64,000 bases of DNA from Flavobacteriaceae bacterium. Lineage in GTDB: Bacteria > Bacteroidota > Bacteroidia > Flavobacteriales > Flavobacteriaceae. Below are positions 1-8,048 of the stretch, piece by piece; positions within the stretch are counted from its first letter, which is position 1, and every line of letters begins with the position of its first letter. The stretch lies in NCBI GenBank assembly GCA_947464335.1, contig CANHWG010000004.1, positions 1-64,000 on the forward strand. The letters are read 5' to 3'. A model generated the notes under the pieces. The model was not told the origin of the DNA, did no database searches, and saw nothing but the letters and a program-made list of their open reading frames with translations. The position numbers were made by a program, and so were the translations under genes.

Positions 1-297
1 ATATTCTAAATCAGCAAAATGACTGTTTACTGCAAAAAAAACATCATGCTCTTCATCCTCAAATAAATCCAGTAAAATTTGGTTATGGTATTTTCGAACA
101 TCCTGCAAAGAAGAATGCAGTTCATTTGATTTTTCAAAATAATTTTTGATTACCAATTCTAACGCATTAGTGGTTTTCCCCATAGCGGAAATTACTAAAA
201 GTGTGTCTTCGTGACCTACTTTTTCTAATACACTAAACACATTTTTAATACCGTCGGCATCTTTCACTGATGCACCACCAAATTTAAAAATTTTCAT
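1..297 (-). CDS. Aspartate kinase, N-terminal part (truncated by window edge)
   Basis: The reverse strand from 297 to the window edge encodes about 99 residues beginning MKIFKFGGASVKDADGI. KFGGxSV at the extreme N-terminus is the phosphate/aspartate-binding signature of aspartokinase, the first enzyme of the lysine/threonine/methionine branch. A second family-like stretch, VISAMGKTTNALE, follows at about residue 40. The rest of the gene lies outside the window, so a monofunctional lysC-type enzyme cannot be told from a fused aspartokinase-homoserine dehydrogenase. The acetyltransferase gene at 353-826 lies upstream on the same strand, separated by a short repeat-containing gap. Confidence 0.85.
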   Translation of the reverse strand, partial: MKIFKFGGASVKDADGIKNVFSVLEKVGHEDTLLVISAMGKTTNALELVIKNYFEKSNELHSSLQDVRKYHNQILLDLFEDEEHDVFFAVNSHFADLEY

Positions 298-303
298 AAT
301 TTA

Positions 304-352
304 TAGTCGAAAAGTCAAAAGTCGAAAGCCTCAAGGTCTTTACTTCAGACGA
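304..352. repeat. Short-word quasi-palindromic intergenic repeat
   Basis: The gap between the acetyltransferase and aspartokinase genes holds three quasi-tandem copies of a word like AGTCGAAA (304-328). After a few bases comes a stretch of roughly complementary words (GTCTTT, CTTCAGACGA; 336-352). The layout resembles the arrays at 18.15, 24.45 and 61.82 kb, although the words differ. Confidence 0.45.
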
Positions 353-826
353 TTATTTATTATTTAAAAATTCATTTATCCCGTTTTCGTCCATTTGAGC
401 GACACGCCAATCTTCCAAAACTTTTGCTCCGGATTTTTGATAAAATTCAATCGCTGCTAGGTTCCAATCCAAAACAGCCCATTCAATCCGACGCACTTGG
501 TCAATTTTTCCTTGTTCTATAATTTTAGAATACAATTCAAAACCAATACCACATCCGCGCATGTCTTCTTTTACAATCAAATCTTCGAGATGTATTGTTT
601 TTCCTTTCCAGGTAGAATAGCGGTAATAGTATAATGCAATTCCAACTATAGTTCCATTAACCTCTGCCACGAAAGTATAAAACAATGGATCTTCACCAAA
701 ACCGTCATTTTCCAAATCGGCTACAGTAACCTCAACAGCGTGTGGTTCTTTTTCGAAAGTAGCTAATTCCTGAATTAATTCAAGAACGGCTTTCATATCC
801 TTTTTTTCTCCTTTTCGGATGTTCAT
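353..826 (-). CDS. GNAT acetyltransferase, diamine/spermidine N-acetyltransferase-like
   Basis: A 157-residue single-domain GNAT protein, likely cytoplasmic, transferring acetyl from acetyl-CoA to an amine. The acetyl-CoA-binding motif A is seen as LIVKEDMRGCGIGFELYSK (about residues 83-101). The C-terminal EWAVLDWNLAAIEFYQKSGA followed by a Trp-containing tail is typical of spermidine/spermine N1-acetyltransferase-like (SSAT) proteins. This makes a polyamine or small-diamine substrate plausible, but the substrate is inferred. A -7 element lies at 844-851 just upstream. The aspartokinase gene follows 55 bases downstream. Confidence 0.8.
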   Translation of the reverse strand: MNIRKGEKKDMKAVLELIQELATFEKEPHAVEVTVADLENDGFGEDPLFYTFVAEVNGTIVGIALYYYRYSTWKGKTIHLEDLIVKEDMRGCGIGFELYSKIIEQGKIDQVRRIEWAVLDWNLAAIEFYQKSGAKVLEDWRVAQMDENGINEFLNNK

Positions 827-843
827 TTGGAAAATATTTGAAA

Positions 844-851
844 CAAAAATA
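844..851 (-). promoter_or_regulatory. -7 promoter element for the GNAT gene
   Basis: Reading the reverse strand, TATTTTTG matches the Bacteroidetes -7 consensus TAnnTTTG and ends 18 bases before the start codon at 826. No clear -33 TTG was found. Confidence 0.4.
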
Positions 852-933
852 CAATTATTAATTTCTTAGTAAAATAGATTTTTTCTTTATCAAATTTATC
901 GATATTTGCACAAACAACTACAACGATTTCGTA

Positions 934-1941
934 ATGGAAGAACGCAACAGAACCTTAGGAGAATTTATCATTGAAAACCAAAAGGCACACCAGTATTCAT
1001 CGGGTGAATTATCAAAAATTATAAATTCGATTAGACTTGCTGCCAAAGTCGTTAATTACAAAGTAAATAAAGCAGGATTAGTAGACATCGTTGGTGCTGC
1101 TGGTGAGCAAAACATTCAAGGAGAAGACCAGCAAAAACTAGACGTGTATGCTAATGATATTTTTATTCAAACTTTAATTAATAGAGAAATTGTTTGCGGA
1201 ATTGCTTCGGAAGAAAGTGATGATTTTATTACGGTTCAGGGCTTAGATAAAGGTCACAATAATAAATATGTTGTGTTAATGGATCCTTTGGATGGTTCTT
1301 CTAACATTGATGTTAATGTTTCTGTGGGTACTATCTTTTCAGTTTTTAGAAGAATAACTCCACTTGGGACTCCCGTTACTTTAGAAGATTTTTTACAACC
1401 CGGAACGCAACAAGTAGCGGCGGGCTATGTGATTTATGGAACCTCAACTATGTTAGTATATACCACCGGACATGGCGTAAATGGGTTTACCTTAAATCCG
1501 GCTATTGGAACCTTTTATTTATCCCATCCGAATATGCAATTTGCTAAAGATGGTACTATCTATTCTATCAACGAAGGAAACTATGTTCATTTTCCTCAAG
1601 GCGTTAAAGATTATATCAAATATTGTCAATTAGAAGAAGGAGACCGACCTTATACCTCTCGATATATCGGAAGTTTAGTTTCCGATATTCACCGAAATAT
1701 GATAAAAGGCGGTATTTATATTTATCCGACCAGTTCCAAATCGCCAAAAGGAAAATTACGGTTACTCTATGAATGCAATCCCATGGCATTTATAGTAGAA
1801 CAAGCCGGCGGAAAAGCAACAGATGGTTTCGGACGTATTATGGAAATTCAACCAACCGAATTGCATCAACGAGTGCCATTCTTTTGTGGAAGTTATAATA
1901 TGGTAGAAAAAGCCGAATCGTTTATGTCGAAATATTCATAA
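934..1941 (+). CDS. fbp: Class I fructose-1,6-bisphosphatase
   Basis: 335 residues, the usual length for class I FBPase, which hydrolyses fructose-1,6-bisphosphate to fructose-6-phosphate in gluconeogenesis. The metal/phosphate-binding signature [17 protein letters not shown] starts at Asp117, preceded by the acidic ligands in ASEES (about 91-95). The later motif YECNPMAF (about 280) and a substrate-binding region containing [13 protein letters not shown] (about 242) are also typical. Single gene with its own leader; the upstream sequence has only an imperfect -7 motif (GATATTTG near 905). Confidence 0.95.
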   Translation: MEERNRTLGEFIIENQKAHQYSSGELSKIINSIRLAAKVVNYKVNKAGLVDIVGAAGEQNIQGEDQQKLDVYANDIFIQTLINREIVCGIASEESDDFITVQGLDKGHNNKYVVLMDPLDGSSNIDVNVSVGTIFSVFRRITPLGTPVTLEDFLQPGTQQVAAGYVIYGTSTMLVYTTGHGVNGFTLNPAIGTFYLSHPNMQFAKDGTIYSINEGNYVHFPQGVKDYIKYCQLEEGDRPYTSRYIGSLVSDIHRNMIKGGIYIYPTSSKSPKGKLRLLYECNPMAFIVEQAGGKATDGFGRIMEIQPTELHQRVPFFCGSYNMVEKAESFMSKYS

Positions 1942-2153
1942 GGAAAATTAAAAGAAACCCTAAAAGGTTTGCTGAAATTTTTTTACAATAGGTAGTTAAG
2001 CCGAGATTTCTTTTCCTTCATTACGCTTGTCAGCACAGGAAATTACAAATCGAATTTTCAGGTATGCAGAGAATCGTTGTAAACAATTTTAACCTTTTCT
2101 TTTATTGCAAAACAAAATAAATTGTATGTTTACGTATCTAAATCGTAAATTCA

Positions 2154-2747
2154 ATGGCAGATTTTTGGATCTATTTCAATATCGGATTAAAGCACGTACT
2201 AAGCATTTTTGCCTACGATCATATTCTATTCCTACTAGCATTAACCGTTCCTTATGAATTTAAATCTTGGAAAAAAATACTACTCTTAGTATCCTTTTTC
2301 ACTCTGGGACATACCTTAGCATTATTCCTTTCCGTATTCAATATACTATCTATTAAATCAACCGTTGTTGAGTTTTTGATTCCGGTTACCATTCTAATTG
2401 CGGCTTTATATAACATAATCATATCCGGAAAGTCAAGCAAAAAAGAAAACATCACTTTTGTTGGATTTTGCACTCTTTTCTTTGGAATTATTCATGGATT
2501 AGGATTTTCTAATTATTTCAACAGTATCCTTTCTGGGAAACCTACTGACAAATTATTACCTCTTTTTGAATTTGCACTTGGCATCGAATTGGCACAGATC
2601 ATAATCGTTATTATGGCTTTACTTGTTGCTTATGTTGTACAAACCTTATTTAAATTTTCGAAGCGAGACTGGATTTTGATGGTTTCTGCATTTACAGTAG
2701 GTGTGATAATTCCGATTCTAATTCAAAATGAAATTTGGTATAAATAA
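2154..2747 (+). CDS. HupE/UreJ-family membrane protein
   Basis: 197 residues with about five to six hydrophobic segments. It starts MADFWIYFNIGLKHVLSIFAYDH, which resembles the N-terminus of HupE/UreJ proteins, where an early conserved His and an FDH-like motif lie in helix 1. A second conserved-looking patch, GIIHGLGFSNYF (about 111-122), fits the second HupE motif. Family members are proposed nickel or cobalt permeases in urease and hydrogenase loci, but no such genes are nearby, so the substrate is open. Inner-membrane location is inferred. Confidence 0.7.
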   Translation: MADFWIYFNIGLKHVLSIFAYDHILFLLALTVPYEFKSWKKILLLVSFFTLGHTLALFLSVFNILSIKSTVVEFLIPVTILIAALYNIIISGKSSKKENITFVGFCTLFFGIIHGLGFSNYFNSILSGKPTDKLLPLFEFALGIELAQIIIVIMALLVAYVVQTLFKFSKRDWILMVSAFTVGVIIPILIQNEIWYK

Positions 2748-2772
2748 CAGTATTAGAAGCGAAAGGTTTGGG

Positions 2773-2780
2773 TATATTTG
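2773..2780 (+). promoter_or_regulatory. -7-like element upstream of dCMP deaminase
   Basis: TATATTTG matches TAnnTTTG, about 115 bases before the start of the deaminase gene. The repeat element at 2787-2848 lies between. No convincing -33 motif. Confidence 0.3.
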
Positions 2781-2786
2781 CTAACC

Positions 2787-2848
2787 TTTTTCCCGCTCTC
2801 CGCTTTATCTCGTCCCAAAAGACGAAATACTGCTTCGATCGGGGCTAG
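2787..2848. repeat. Intergenic element with TTTCCCGCT...GGGGCTAG ends
   Basis: The sequence runs TTTCCCGCTCTCCGCTTTAT, then a small stem (TCGTC / GACGA, 2810-2825), then TGCTTCGATC and GGGGCTAG. A diverged second copy with the same ends occurs at about 18625-18759. From memory, such elements recur between genes in Flavobacteriaceae, but I cannot verify that here. No coding potential seen. Confidence 0.55.
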
Positions 2849-2894
2849 TTAAAAAACCATTTGATGATTAGCATTCTTGAGATAAAAAAACAAG

Positions 2895-3347
2895 ATGCTA
2901 CAACAAGTACACTATAAAATGAAAGAAAAAAAACAACTCAAATACGATATCGCATACCTTAGAATTGCAGCCGAATGGAGCAAACTTTCCTATTGCAAAC
3001 GCAAACAAGTTGGCGCCATAATTGTTCGAGACCGCATGATCATTTCTGATGGTTATAACGGAACACCGTCAGGTTTTGAAAACTGTTGTGAAGACGAAGA
3101 AGGATTAACCCAATGGTTTGTGCTTCATGCCGAAGCGAACGCTATTTCTAAAGTAGCGCGTTCTACCCAAACTTGCGAAAATGCAACACTATACATAACC
3201 TTATCGCCTTGCAAAGAATGCAGTAAACTGATTCATCAGTCAGGCATAAAACGAGTGGTATATCAAAATGGTTATAGAGATTCAACAGGTTTAGAATTTT
3301 TAGAAAAAGCCGGAGTTACAGTGGATCAAATAGAAGATTTAGGATAA
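2895..3347 (+). CDS. dCMP/deoxycytidylate deaminase family protein
   Basis: 150 residues from the ATG at 2895; a second in-frame ATG at 2919 (MKEKKQLKYD) is an equally good start. It is a cytidine-deaminase-fold zinc enzyme. The catalytic HAE is at residues 78-80, where Glu is the proton shuttle, and PCKEC at 105-109 supplies the two zinc Cys. The N-terminal GYNGTPSGFENC matches dCMP deaminases (ComEB-like), which make dUMP for thymidylate synthesis. The ctpA-like gene starts 13 bases downstream, so the two are probably co-transcribed. Confidence 0.88.
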   Translation: MLQQVHYKMKEKKQLKYDIAYLRIAAEWSKLSYCKRKQVGAIIVRDRMIISDGYNGTPSGFENCCEDEEGLTQWFVLHAEANAISKVARSTQTCENATLYITLSPCKECSKLIHQSGIKRVVYQNGYRDSTGLEFLEKAGVTVDQIEDLG

Positions 3348-3360
3348 AATTCATCCATAA

Positions 3361-4929
3361 ATGAAATCAAAAGACAACTACTTACCTTTACTGTTATTTG
3401 CCTGCGTAGCCATGGGGATAATCATTGGTGGTATGATTAATTTTCCTAAAAGAACACTATCCAAAAACAATGCTCATCAAGCAAAAATTGAACGGCTAAT
3501 TGATTTTATCAACGAAGAATATGTAGATGAAGTTAATTCAGACTCCATTGTTGACATGACATTGAGTAGTATTTTATCAAATCTTGATCCGCACTCTATT
3601 TATCTTCCGCCGAGCGAACAATCGTCGGAGGCCGAAATTATGAAAGGTGATTTTGTTGGCGTAGGCATCAATTTTTATATGTTTAATGATACCGTAGCCG
3701 TTGTAAAACCTATAGAAAATGGTCCCGCTGAAAAAGCTGGGATTCTTGCGGGTGACCGAATTTTATATGTAGATAAAACCAAAATCTTTGGTCGAAAATT
3801 ACCAACCGATAGTTTGTATAATAAATTAAAAGGAGAAGAAGGTTCAAAAGTAGCATTGACTATTTTTAGAAAAAGCACCAATAAAAAAATTAAAATTACT
3901 GTAGAACGAGATGTTGTGCCTATAAAAAGTGTAGATACATATCTAATGCTTACCAAAACTTCGGGCTACATCAAAATCAATCGATTTGCGGAGAACACGT
4001 ATGACGAATTTAAAGTTGGGTTAGAACATCTGAAAAAGAAAGGTATGACCACGTTACTGATTGATTTGCGCGATAATGGTGGTGGCTATCTTGAAAAAGC
4101 GGTAGAAATTGCCGATGAATTTTTAAAAGACAAAGAGCTTATTGTTTTCACCAAAAACCGTAAAGGTACTGTTGAAAAAACATTTGCCACCTCTGAAGGT
4201 GTTTTTGAAACGGGCAGATTATTTGTTTTGATTGATGAAAATTCTGCTTCAGCGAGTGAAATTTTAGCAGGTGCTGTTCAAGATAATGACCGAGGAACTA
4301 TTGTGGGTCGCCGTTCCTTCGGAAAGGGATTAGTACAACGAGAACTTGATTTTGATGACGGCTCGGCAGTTAGATTAACCATTTCTAGATACTATACTCC
4401 AAGTGGTCGTTCTATACAAAAACCCTACACCAAAGGGGAAATCGAAAAGTATGATCAGGATTTTGAATCCCGTTTTGAAAGTGGAGAACTCTATGCAAAA
4501 GATAAAATAAAAGTAGCTGATTCTTTAAAATTTAAAACTAAAAAAGGCCGAATTGTTTATGGCGGCGGCGGAATTGTTCCAGATATATTTGTTCCGCTCG
4601 AAGTCAAAAAAGGAGAAGAAGGTTTGGCATATATTCTGAATTCAGGAATTATGGGGCATTTTGTTTTTGAGCAATTTGACAAAAATCCAAACAGCTTTAA
4701 GGGATTGCTATTTCAAGATTTTATCAATACCATAGAAAAAGACACGAGTTATATTTCAAAATTTGAAAGCTATTTGAAAGACCACGGATTTGAAATGAAG
4801 CTTAATGGTACTACTGATTTGGTCAAAAAATATATCACTGCAGAATTTGCTCGACAATTATTTGGCGAAAGCCAATACTTCACGATTATTCTAAAAGATG
4901 ATGCTATGTTAAAAGCAATTTTAAAATAA
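3361..4929 (+). CDS. S41 family C-terminal processing peptidase
   Basis: 522 residues with one N-terminal hydrophobic segment (about 8-27), so an inner-membrane anchor or signal with the catalytic part in the periplasm. A PDZ domain (about 95-180, with GPAEKAGILAGDRIL) is followed by the S41 core. The nucleophile is most likely Ser297 in SASASE and the general base Lys322 in FGKG; the 25-residue spacing equals that of Tsp/Prc. A C-terminal extension of about 150 residues follows. The stop codon directly abuts the stop of the convergent gene at 4930. Confidence 0.92.
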   Translation: MKSKDNYLPLLLFACVAMGIIIGGMINFPKRTLSKNNAHQAKIERLIDFINEEYVDEVNSDSIVDMTLSSILSNLDPHSIYLPPSEQSSEAEIMKGDFVGVGINFYMFNDTVAVVKPIENGPAEKAGILAGDRILYVDKTKIFGRKLPTDSLYNKLKGEEGSKVALTIFRKSTNKKIKITVERDVVPIKSVDTYLMLTKTSGYIKINRFAENTYDEFKVGLEHLKKKGMTTLLIDLRDNGGGYLEKAVEIADEFLKDKELIVFTKNRKGTVEKTFATSEGVFETGRLFVLIDENSASASEILAGAVQDNDRGTIVGRRSFGKGLVQRELDFDDGSAVRLTISRYYTPSGRSIQKPYTKGEIEKYDQDFESRFESGELYAKDKIKVADSLKFKTKKGRIVYGGGGIVPDIFVPLEVKKGEEGLAYILNSGIMGHFVFEQFDKNPNSFKGLLFQDFINTIEKDTSYISKFESYLKDHGFEMKLNGTTDLVKKYITAEFARQLFGESQYFTIILKDDAMLKAILK

Positions 4930-5895
4930 TTATTTAGTACTATTTAGAATAGGTAGTAATATATAAGATAGTAGCCCAAGAAAAATGGTCAAAATAGTTT
5001 GTGACGTCCAAACTAACCAACCAAAGGCGGTTCCTACATCATTTGTAATTCCGTAAAGAGAAAAAATCAACGCTATCGAGAAAGGATAAGCACCCAATCC
5101 TCCATTAGAAAATCCTACTGCCAAACTTCCAAAGATGAAGCCCATAATCACCACATCAAAACTAATATGTGATGTTTCTGGCAAAGCAAAAATAGTAACG
5201 TAAAACATCGTTAAATAGGAAAACCAAATGAAAAAAGAATGAAAAATATACTTCCATTTATCTTTCATTTTATAGACTGTGGTGATTCCTTCAATTAATC
5301 CGGATAACTTTTCCTTTAGTTTGATTATTATTTTCCATTCGGCATAAATCCAAATTAGAACAAAAATAATAAAGCAAACTAATCCAATAATACCCGTAAT
5401 AATCAAGGATTGAAAGGAGACATTTTTGTTTAGTAAGAATTGATATATTTCATCAAACTGAGATAAAAATCCAATTAAAACAAAAAGAAAAAATATAAAT
5501 AAGTCAACTATTCTCTCAGCAACTATGGTACCGAATGCCTTATCAAAAGGAACATTTTCGTATTTTTTTAATAAAGCAGCGCGCGAAATTTCTCCGGATC
5601 TCGGAACAGTTAAATTAACCAAATAAGACACACATACTGTGAAAAAATTAGTGGAGAATTTAGTGTGATACCCTAAATGATTTAAAGCAAACTTCCAACG
5701 ATATGCTCTTGACCAATAACCAAACATGGCAATAAAAAGAGACAATAAAATATAGTAGTAATTTGCCTTTTGAAAACTAACTTGAATCTTCTCTAATTCA
5801 TCGGCTGTTAATGAAGTATATTGATAAAATATTATTCCAATACCAATGAAAAGAGGAATTAGAATAGTCAACCATTTGCCGATCTGATTTTTCAA
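4930..5895 (-). CDS. Lysylphosphatidylglycerol synthase TM-region/UPF0104 family membrane protein
   Basis: 321 residues with about eight hydrophobic helices and no soluble synthase domain. Motifs include GYWSRAYRWKFAL (about 59-71), NLTVPRSGEISRA (about 94-106) and NGGLGAYPFSIALIF (about 264-278), all typical of the flippase-like COG0392/UPF0104 family. It is the last gene of the operon panC-panD-this gene, starting 6 bases after panD. A role in lipid translocation is a family-level guess only. No terminator separates it from the convergent protease gene. Confidence 0.82.
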   Translation of the reverse strand: MKNQIGKWLTILIPLFIGIGIIFYQYTSLTADELEKIQVSFQKANYYYILLSLFIAMFGYWSRAYRWKFALNHLGYHTKFSTNFFTVCVSYLVNLTVPRSGEISRAALLKKYENVPFDKAFGTIVAERIVDLFIFFLFVLIGFLSQFDEIYQFLLNKNVSFQSLIITGIIGLVCFIIFVLIWIYAEWKIIIKLKEKLSGLIEGITTVYKMKDKWKYIFHSFFIWFSYLTMFYVTIFALPETSHISFDVVIMGFIFGSLAVGFSNGGLGAYPFSIALIFSLYGITNDVGTAFGWLVWTSQTILTIFLGLLSYILLPILNSTK

Positions 5896-5901
5896 GATAT
5901 T

Positions 5902-6252
5902 TTAAGTTAAGGAATTATCATCCTCATTCGGGAAAATCATCCAGGGTTTGAATTTTTTTGCTGCTTCAAAATCCATTCTGGCATACGACATAATGATAAT
6001 TACATCACCTTTTTGAACTCTTCTAGCAGCTGGACCATTTAATGTAATGTCACCAGAATTTTTAATCCCTTTAATAACATACGTATCAAAACGTTCCCCA
6101 TTGTTCACGTTTACAATAGAAACTTTTTCGCCTTCAATAATATTTGAGGCATCCATCAGGGTTTCGTCAATAGTTATGCTACCGATATAATTTAAATCGG
6201 CTCCCGTAACTTTTACCCTATGGATTTTAGATTTTACTACTTCAATTTGCAT
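5902..6252 (-). CDS. panD: Aspartate 1-decarboxylase
   Basis: 116 residues, standard for the pyruvoyl-dependent enzyme that converts aspartate to beta-alanine for pantothenate. The self-cleavage site is Gly24-Ser25 in NYIGSIT, the same position as in the E. coli proenzyme; Ser25 would become the pyruvoyl group. Other conserved features are the early Lys ([14 protein letters not shown]), [10 protein letters not shown] and [11 protein letters not shown]. It is encoded 14 bases downstream of panC and 6 bases upstream of the membrane-protein gene. Confidence 0.96.
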   Translation of the reverse strand: MQIEVVKSKIHRVKVTGADLNYIGSITIDETLMDASNIIEGEKVSIVNVNNGERFDTYVIKGIKNSGDITLNGPAARRVQKGDVIIIMSYARMDFEAAKKFKPWMIFPNEDDNSLT

Positions 6253-6266
6253 GGCGCAAAAGTAAA

Positions 6267-7115
6267 TTAATTTAATGAAATGGTATCAATCAATCTGATT
6301 TTGTTAACAAAAACTGCAATAAACGCACGATATTTCTTTGACTTACTCTTTCTAATACACGGCAGTAAGGTAGATTCGTCGGCTATTTGAAAATATTCTA
6401 ATTCAAAGTCAGGATACTTTATTAATTCATTTTTTACAAATTGTGTGACTTCATTAACTGATTTTGAAGTAAATAAATTTTTTGCCTTTAGAATCGTTTG
6501 AAATATGATGGCTGCTTTTTGTCTTTCTAGAGGAGTTAGTCTTTCATTACGCGAACTCATTGCCAAGCCATTGGGTTCTCTATAAATAGGACAACCCATA
6601 ACATTAACCTTCATTTTTAACTTTTCAACCATTTTTTTTATGATTAGTAATTGTTGAAAGTCTTTCTCGCCAAAATAGGCATTGGTTGGTTTTACTATTT
6701 CAAAAAGTCGTTTTACAATCGTTCCAACGCCATCAAAATGTCCGGGACGAAATTTGCCTTCCATTTGATTTTCTAGTCCGTCAAAATCAAAATGTTGTGA
6801 TTCTGTTTTACCTTGATACATATCTTCTACACTAGGAGCAAAAACAATTATTTCGTCAGAAATCATTTTAATTTTATCCATATCTTTTACTAAAGTTTTA
6901 GGATAGTTTGCTAAATCTTCTGGGTTATTAAACTGTGTTGGGTTAACAAAGATACTGATGACATTAATGGTGTTGTTTCTTAATGATTCTTCAAGTAAAG
7001 ACATGTGTCCTTGATGTAACGCGCCCATTGTTGGGACAAAACCAATAGATGATGATTCGTTAGAAATAAAATTTAGATGAGAAATTAATTCGTTTTGAGT
7101 ATTAAAAAGAAGCAT
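6267..7115 (-). CDS. panC: Pantoate--beta-alanine ligase
   Basis: 282 residues, the usual length. It condenses pantoate with beta-alanine using ATP. The N-terminal [16 protein letters not shown] (about 26-41) carries the HIGH-like nucleotide-binding motif. [41 protein letters not shown] and SSRNERL (KMSKS-equivalent) follow in family order. First gene of the pan operon; panD next door supplies the beta-alanine. A -7 element is at 7137-7144 on this strand. Confidence 0.97.
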   Translation of the reverse strand: MLLFNTQNELISHLNFISNESSSIGFVPTMGALHQGHMSLLEESLRNNTINVISIFVNPTQFNNPEDLANYPKTLVKDMDKIKMISDEIIVFAPSVEDMYQGKTESQHFDFDGLENQMEGKFRPGHFDGVGTIVKRLFEIVKPTNAYFGEKDFQQLLIIKKMVEKLKMKVNVMGCPIYREPNGLAMSSRNERLTPLERQKAAIIFQTILKAKNLFTSKSVNEVTQFVKNELIKYPDFELEYFQIADESTLLPCIRKSKSKKYRAFIAVFVNKIRLIDTISLN

Positions 7116-7136
7116 TGGCTTTCATTAAATGAATTG

Positions 7137-7144
7137 CAAACTTA
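7137..7144 (-). promoter_or_regulatory. -7 element of the panC operon
   Basis: TAAGTTTG on the reverse strand fits TAnnTTTG, 21 bases before the panC start. It forms a divergent promoter pair with 7176-7183. Confidence 0.45.
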
Positions 7145-7175
7145 CCATTTTCATAAATAACTGCATAAATTTTTG

Positions 7176-7183
7176 TACTTTTG
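7176..7183 (+). promoter_or_regulatory. -7 element of the glycogen-synthase-like gene
   Basis: TACTTTTG matches TAnnTTTG exactly and lies 39 bases before the ATG at 7223. No clear -33 TTG at the usual distance. Confidence 0.45.
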
Positions 7184-7222
7184 CCTGTTTTTTATTGCCA
7201 ATAAATAAAAGTAGATTAGATT

Positions 7223-8029
7223 ATGGAAGATAAGAGGATATTGTATGTATCATCTGAAGTGGTGCCTTATTTGGCTGAAAATGAGGTTTCTTTAATGTCT
7301 TATGATGTTCCCAAAATGATTAACGATCAAGGTGGACAAATTAGAATTTTCATGCCACGATATGGAAATATCAACGAGAGAAGACACCAATTGCATGAGG
7401 TTATCCGATTATCAGGAATGAATTTAGTCGTAAATGACTTAGACATGCCATTAATCATAAAAGTCGCTTCAATTCCGAAAGAACGAATTCAAGTTTATTT
7501 TATTGATAACGATGAATATTTTAAACGTAAGGCTACTTTTAGTGATGAAGAAGGTGTTTTATATCCTGATAATGATGAGAGAGCAATTTTTTTCGCAAAA
7601 GGTGTTGTTGAAACAGTTAAGAAATTAAATTGGGTTCCCGATATTATTCATGTTCATGGTTGGATGGCTAGTTTGTTGCCAATCTATATGAAACACTATT
7701 ATAAAGATGAAGCGTTGTTTTCTGAAACTAAAATTGTGACATCGGTTTACGGACAATCATTTGAAGGCACTTTAGATAGTGAAATGATTAACAAAATAAA
7801 ATTCGATAATATTCCACATGAAGCCATAACCGATATAGAAATTCCTAATTATGAAAATCTAATCAAAGCAGCTATTAATCATTCTGATGCTGTTGTTATT
7901 GCTTCTGAAAATATTACCCCAAGTTTAACAAAATATATAGAATCATTAGGAATCCCTTTTTTACCTTTCACCTCTAAAGATAAATTTGCAGAAGCCTATA
8001 CTAGTTTTTATAAAAATATGCTTGCTTAA
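7223..8029 (+). CDS. Glycogen/starch synthase N-terminal-domain-only protein
   Basis: 268 residues resembling only the N-terminal Rossmann domain of GT5 glycogen synthases: VSSEVVPY at the N-terminus, [33 protein letters not shown], and [17 protein letters not shown] at about 140-156. Full GlgA is about 480 residues; the C-terminal domain is absent. The KTGGL nucleotide-sugar motif that should follow the first strand reads instead [15 protein letters not shown] catalytic role in glycogen synthesis is therefore doubtful. The gene precedes the DUF4270 lipoprotein gene by 19 bases, and the two probably form an operon with glmS. Confidence 0.75.
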   Translation: MEDKRILYVSSEVVPYLAENEVSLMSYDVPKMINDQGGQIRIFMPRYGNINERRHQLHEVIRLSGMNLVVNDLDMPLIIKVASIPKERIQVYFIDNDEYFKRKATFSDEEGVLYPDNDERAIFFAKGVVETVKKLNWVPDIIHVHGWMASLLPIYMKHYYKDEALFSETKIVTSVYGQSFEGTLDSEMINKIKFDNIPHEAITDIEIPNYENLIKAAINHSDAVVIASENITPSLTKYIESLGIPFLPFTSKDKFAEAYTSFYKNMLA

Positions 8030-8048
8030 AAAACCAGATTACTATTTT

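Noticed and set aside
7986-8048. Upstream in-frame ATG for the DUF4270 lipoprotein
   Set aside because: Overlaps the preceding gene and would bury the lipoprotein signal that begins at 8049.
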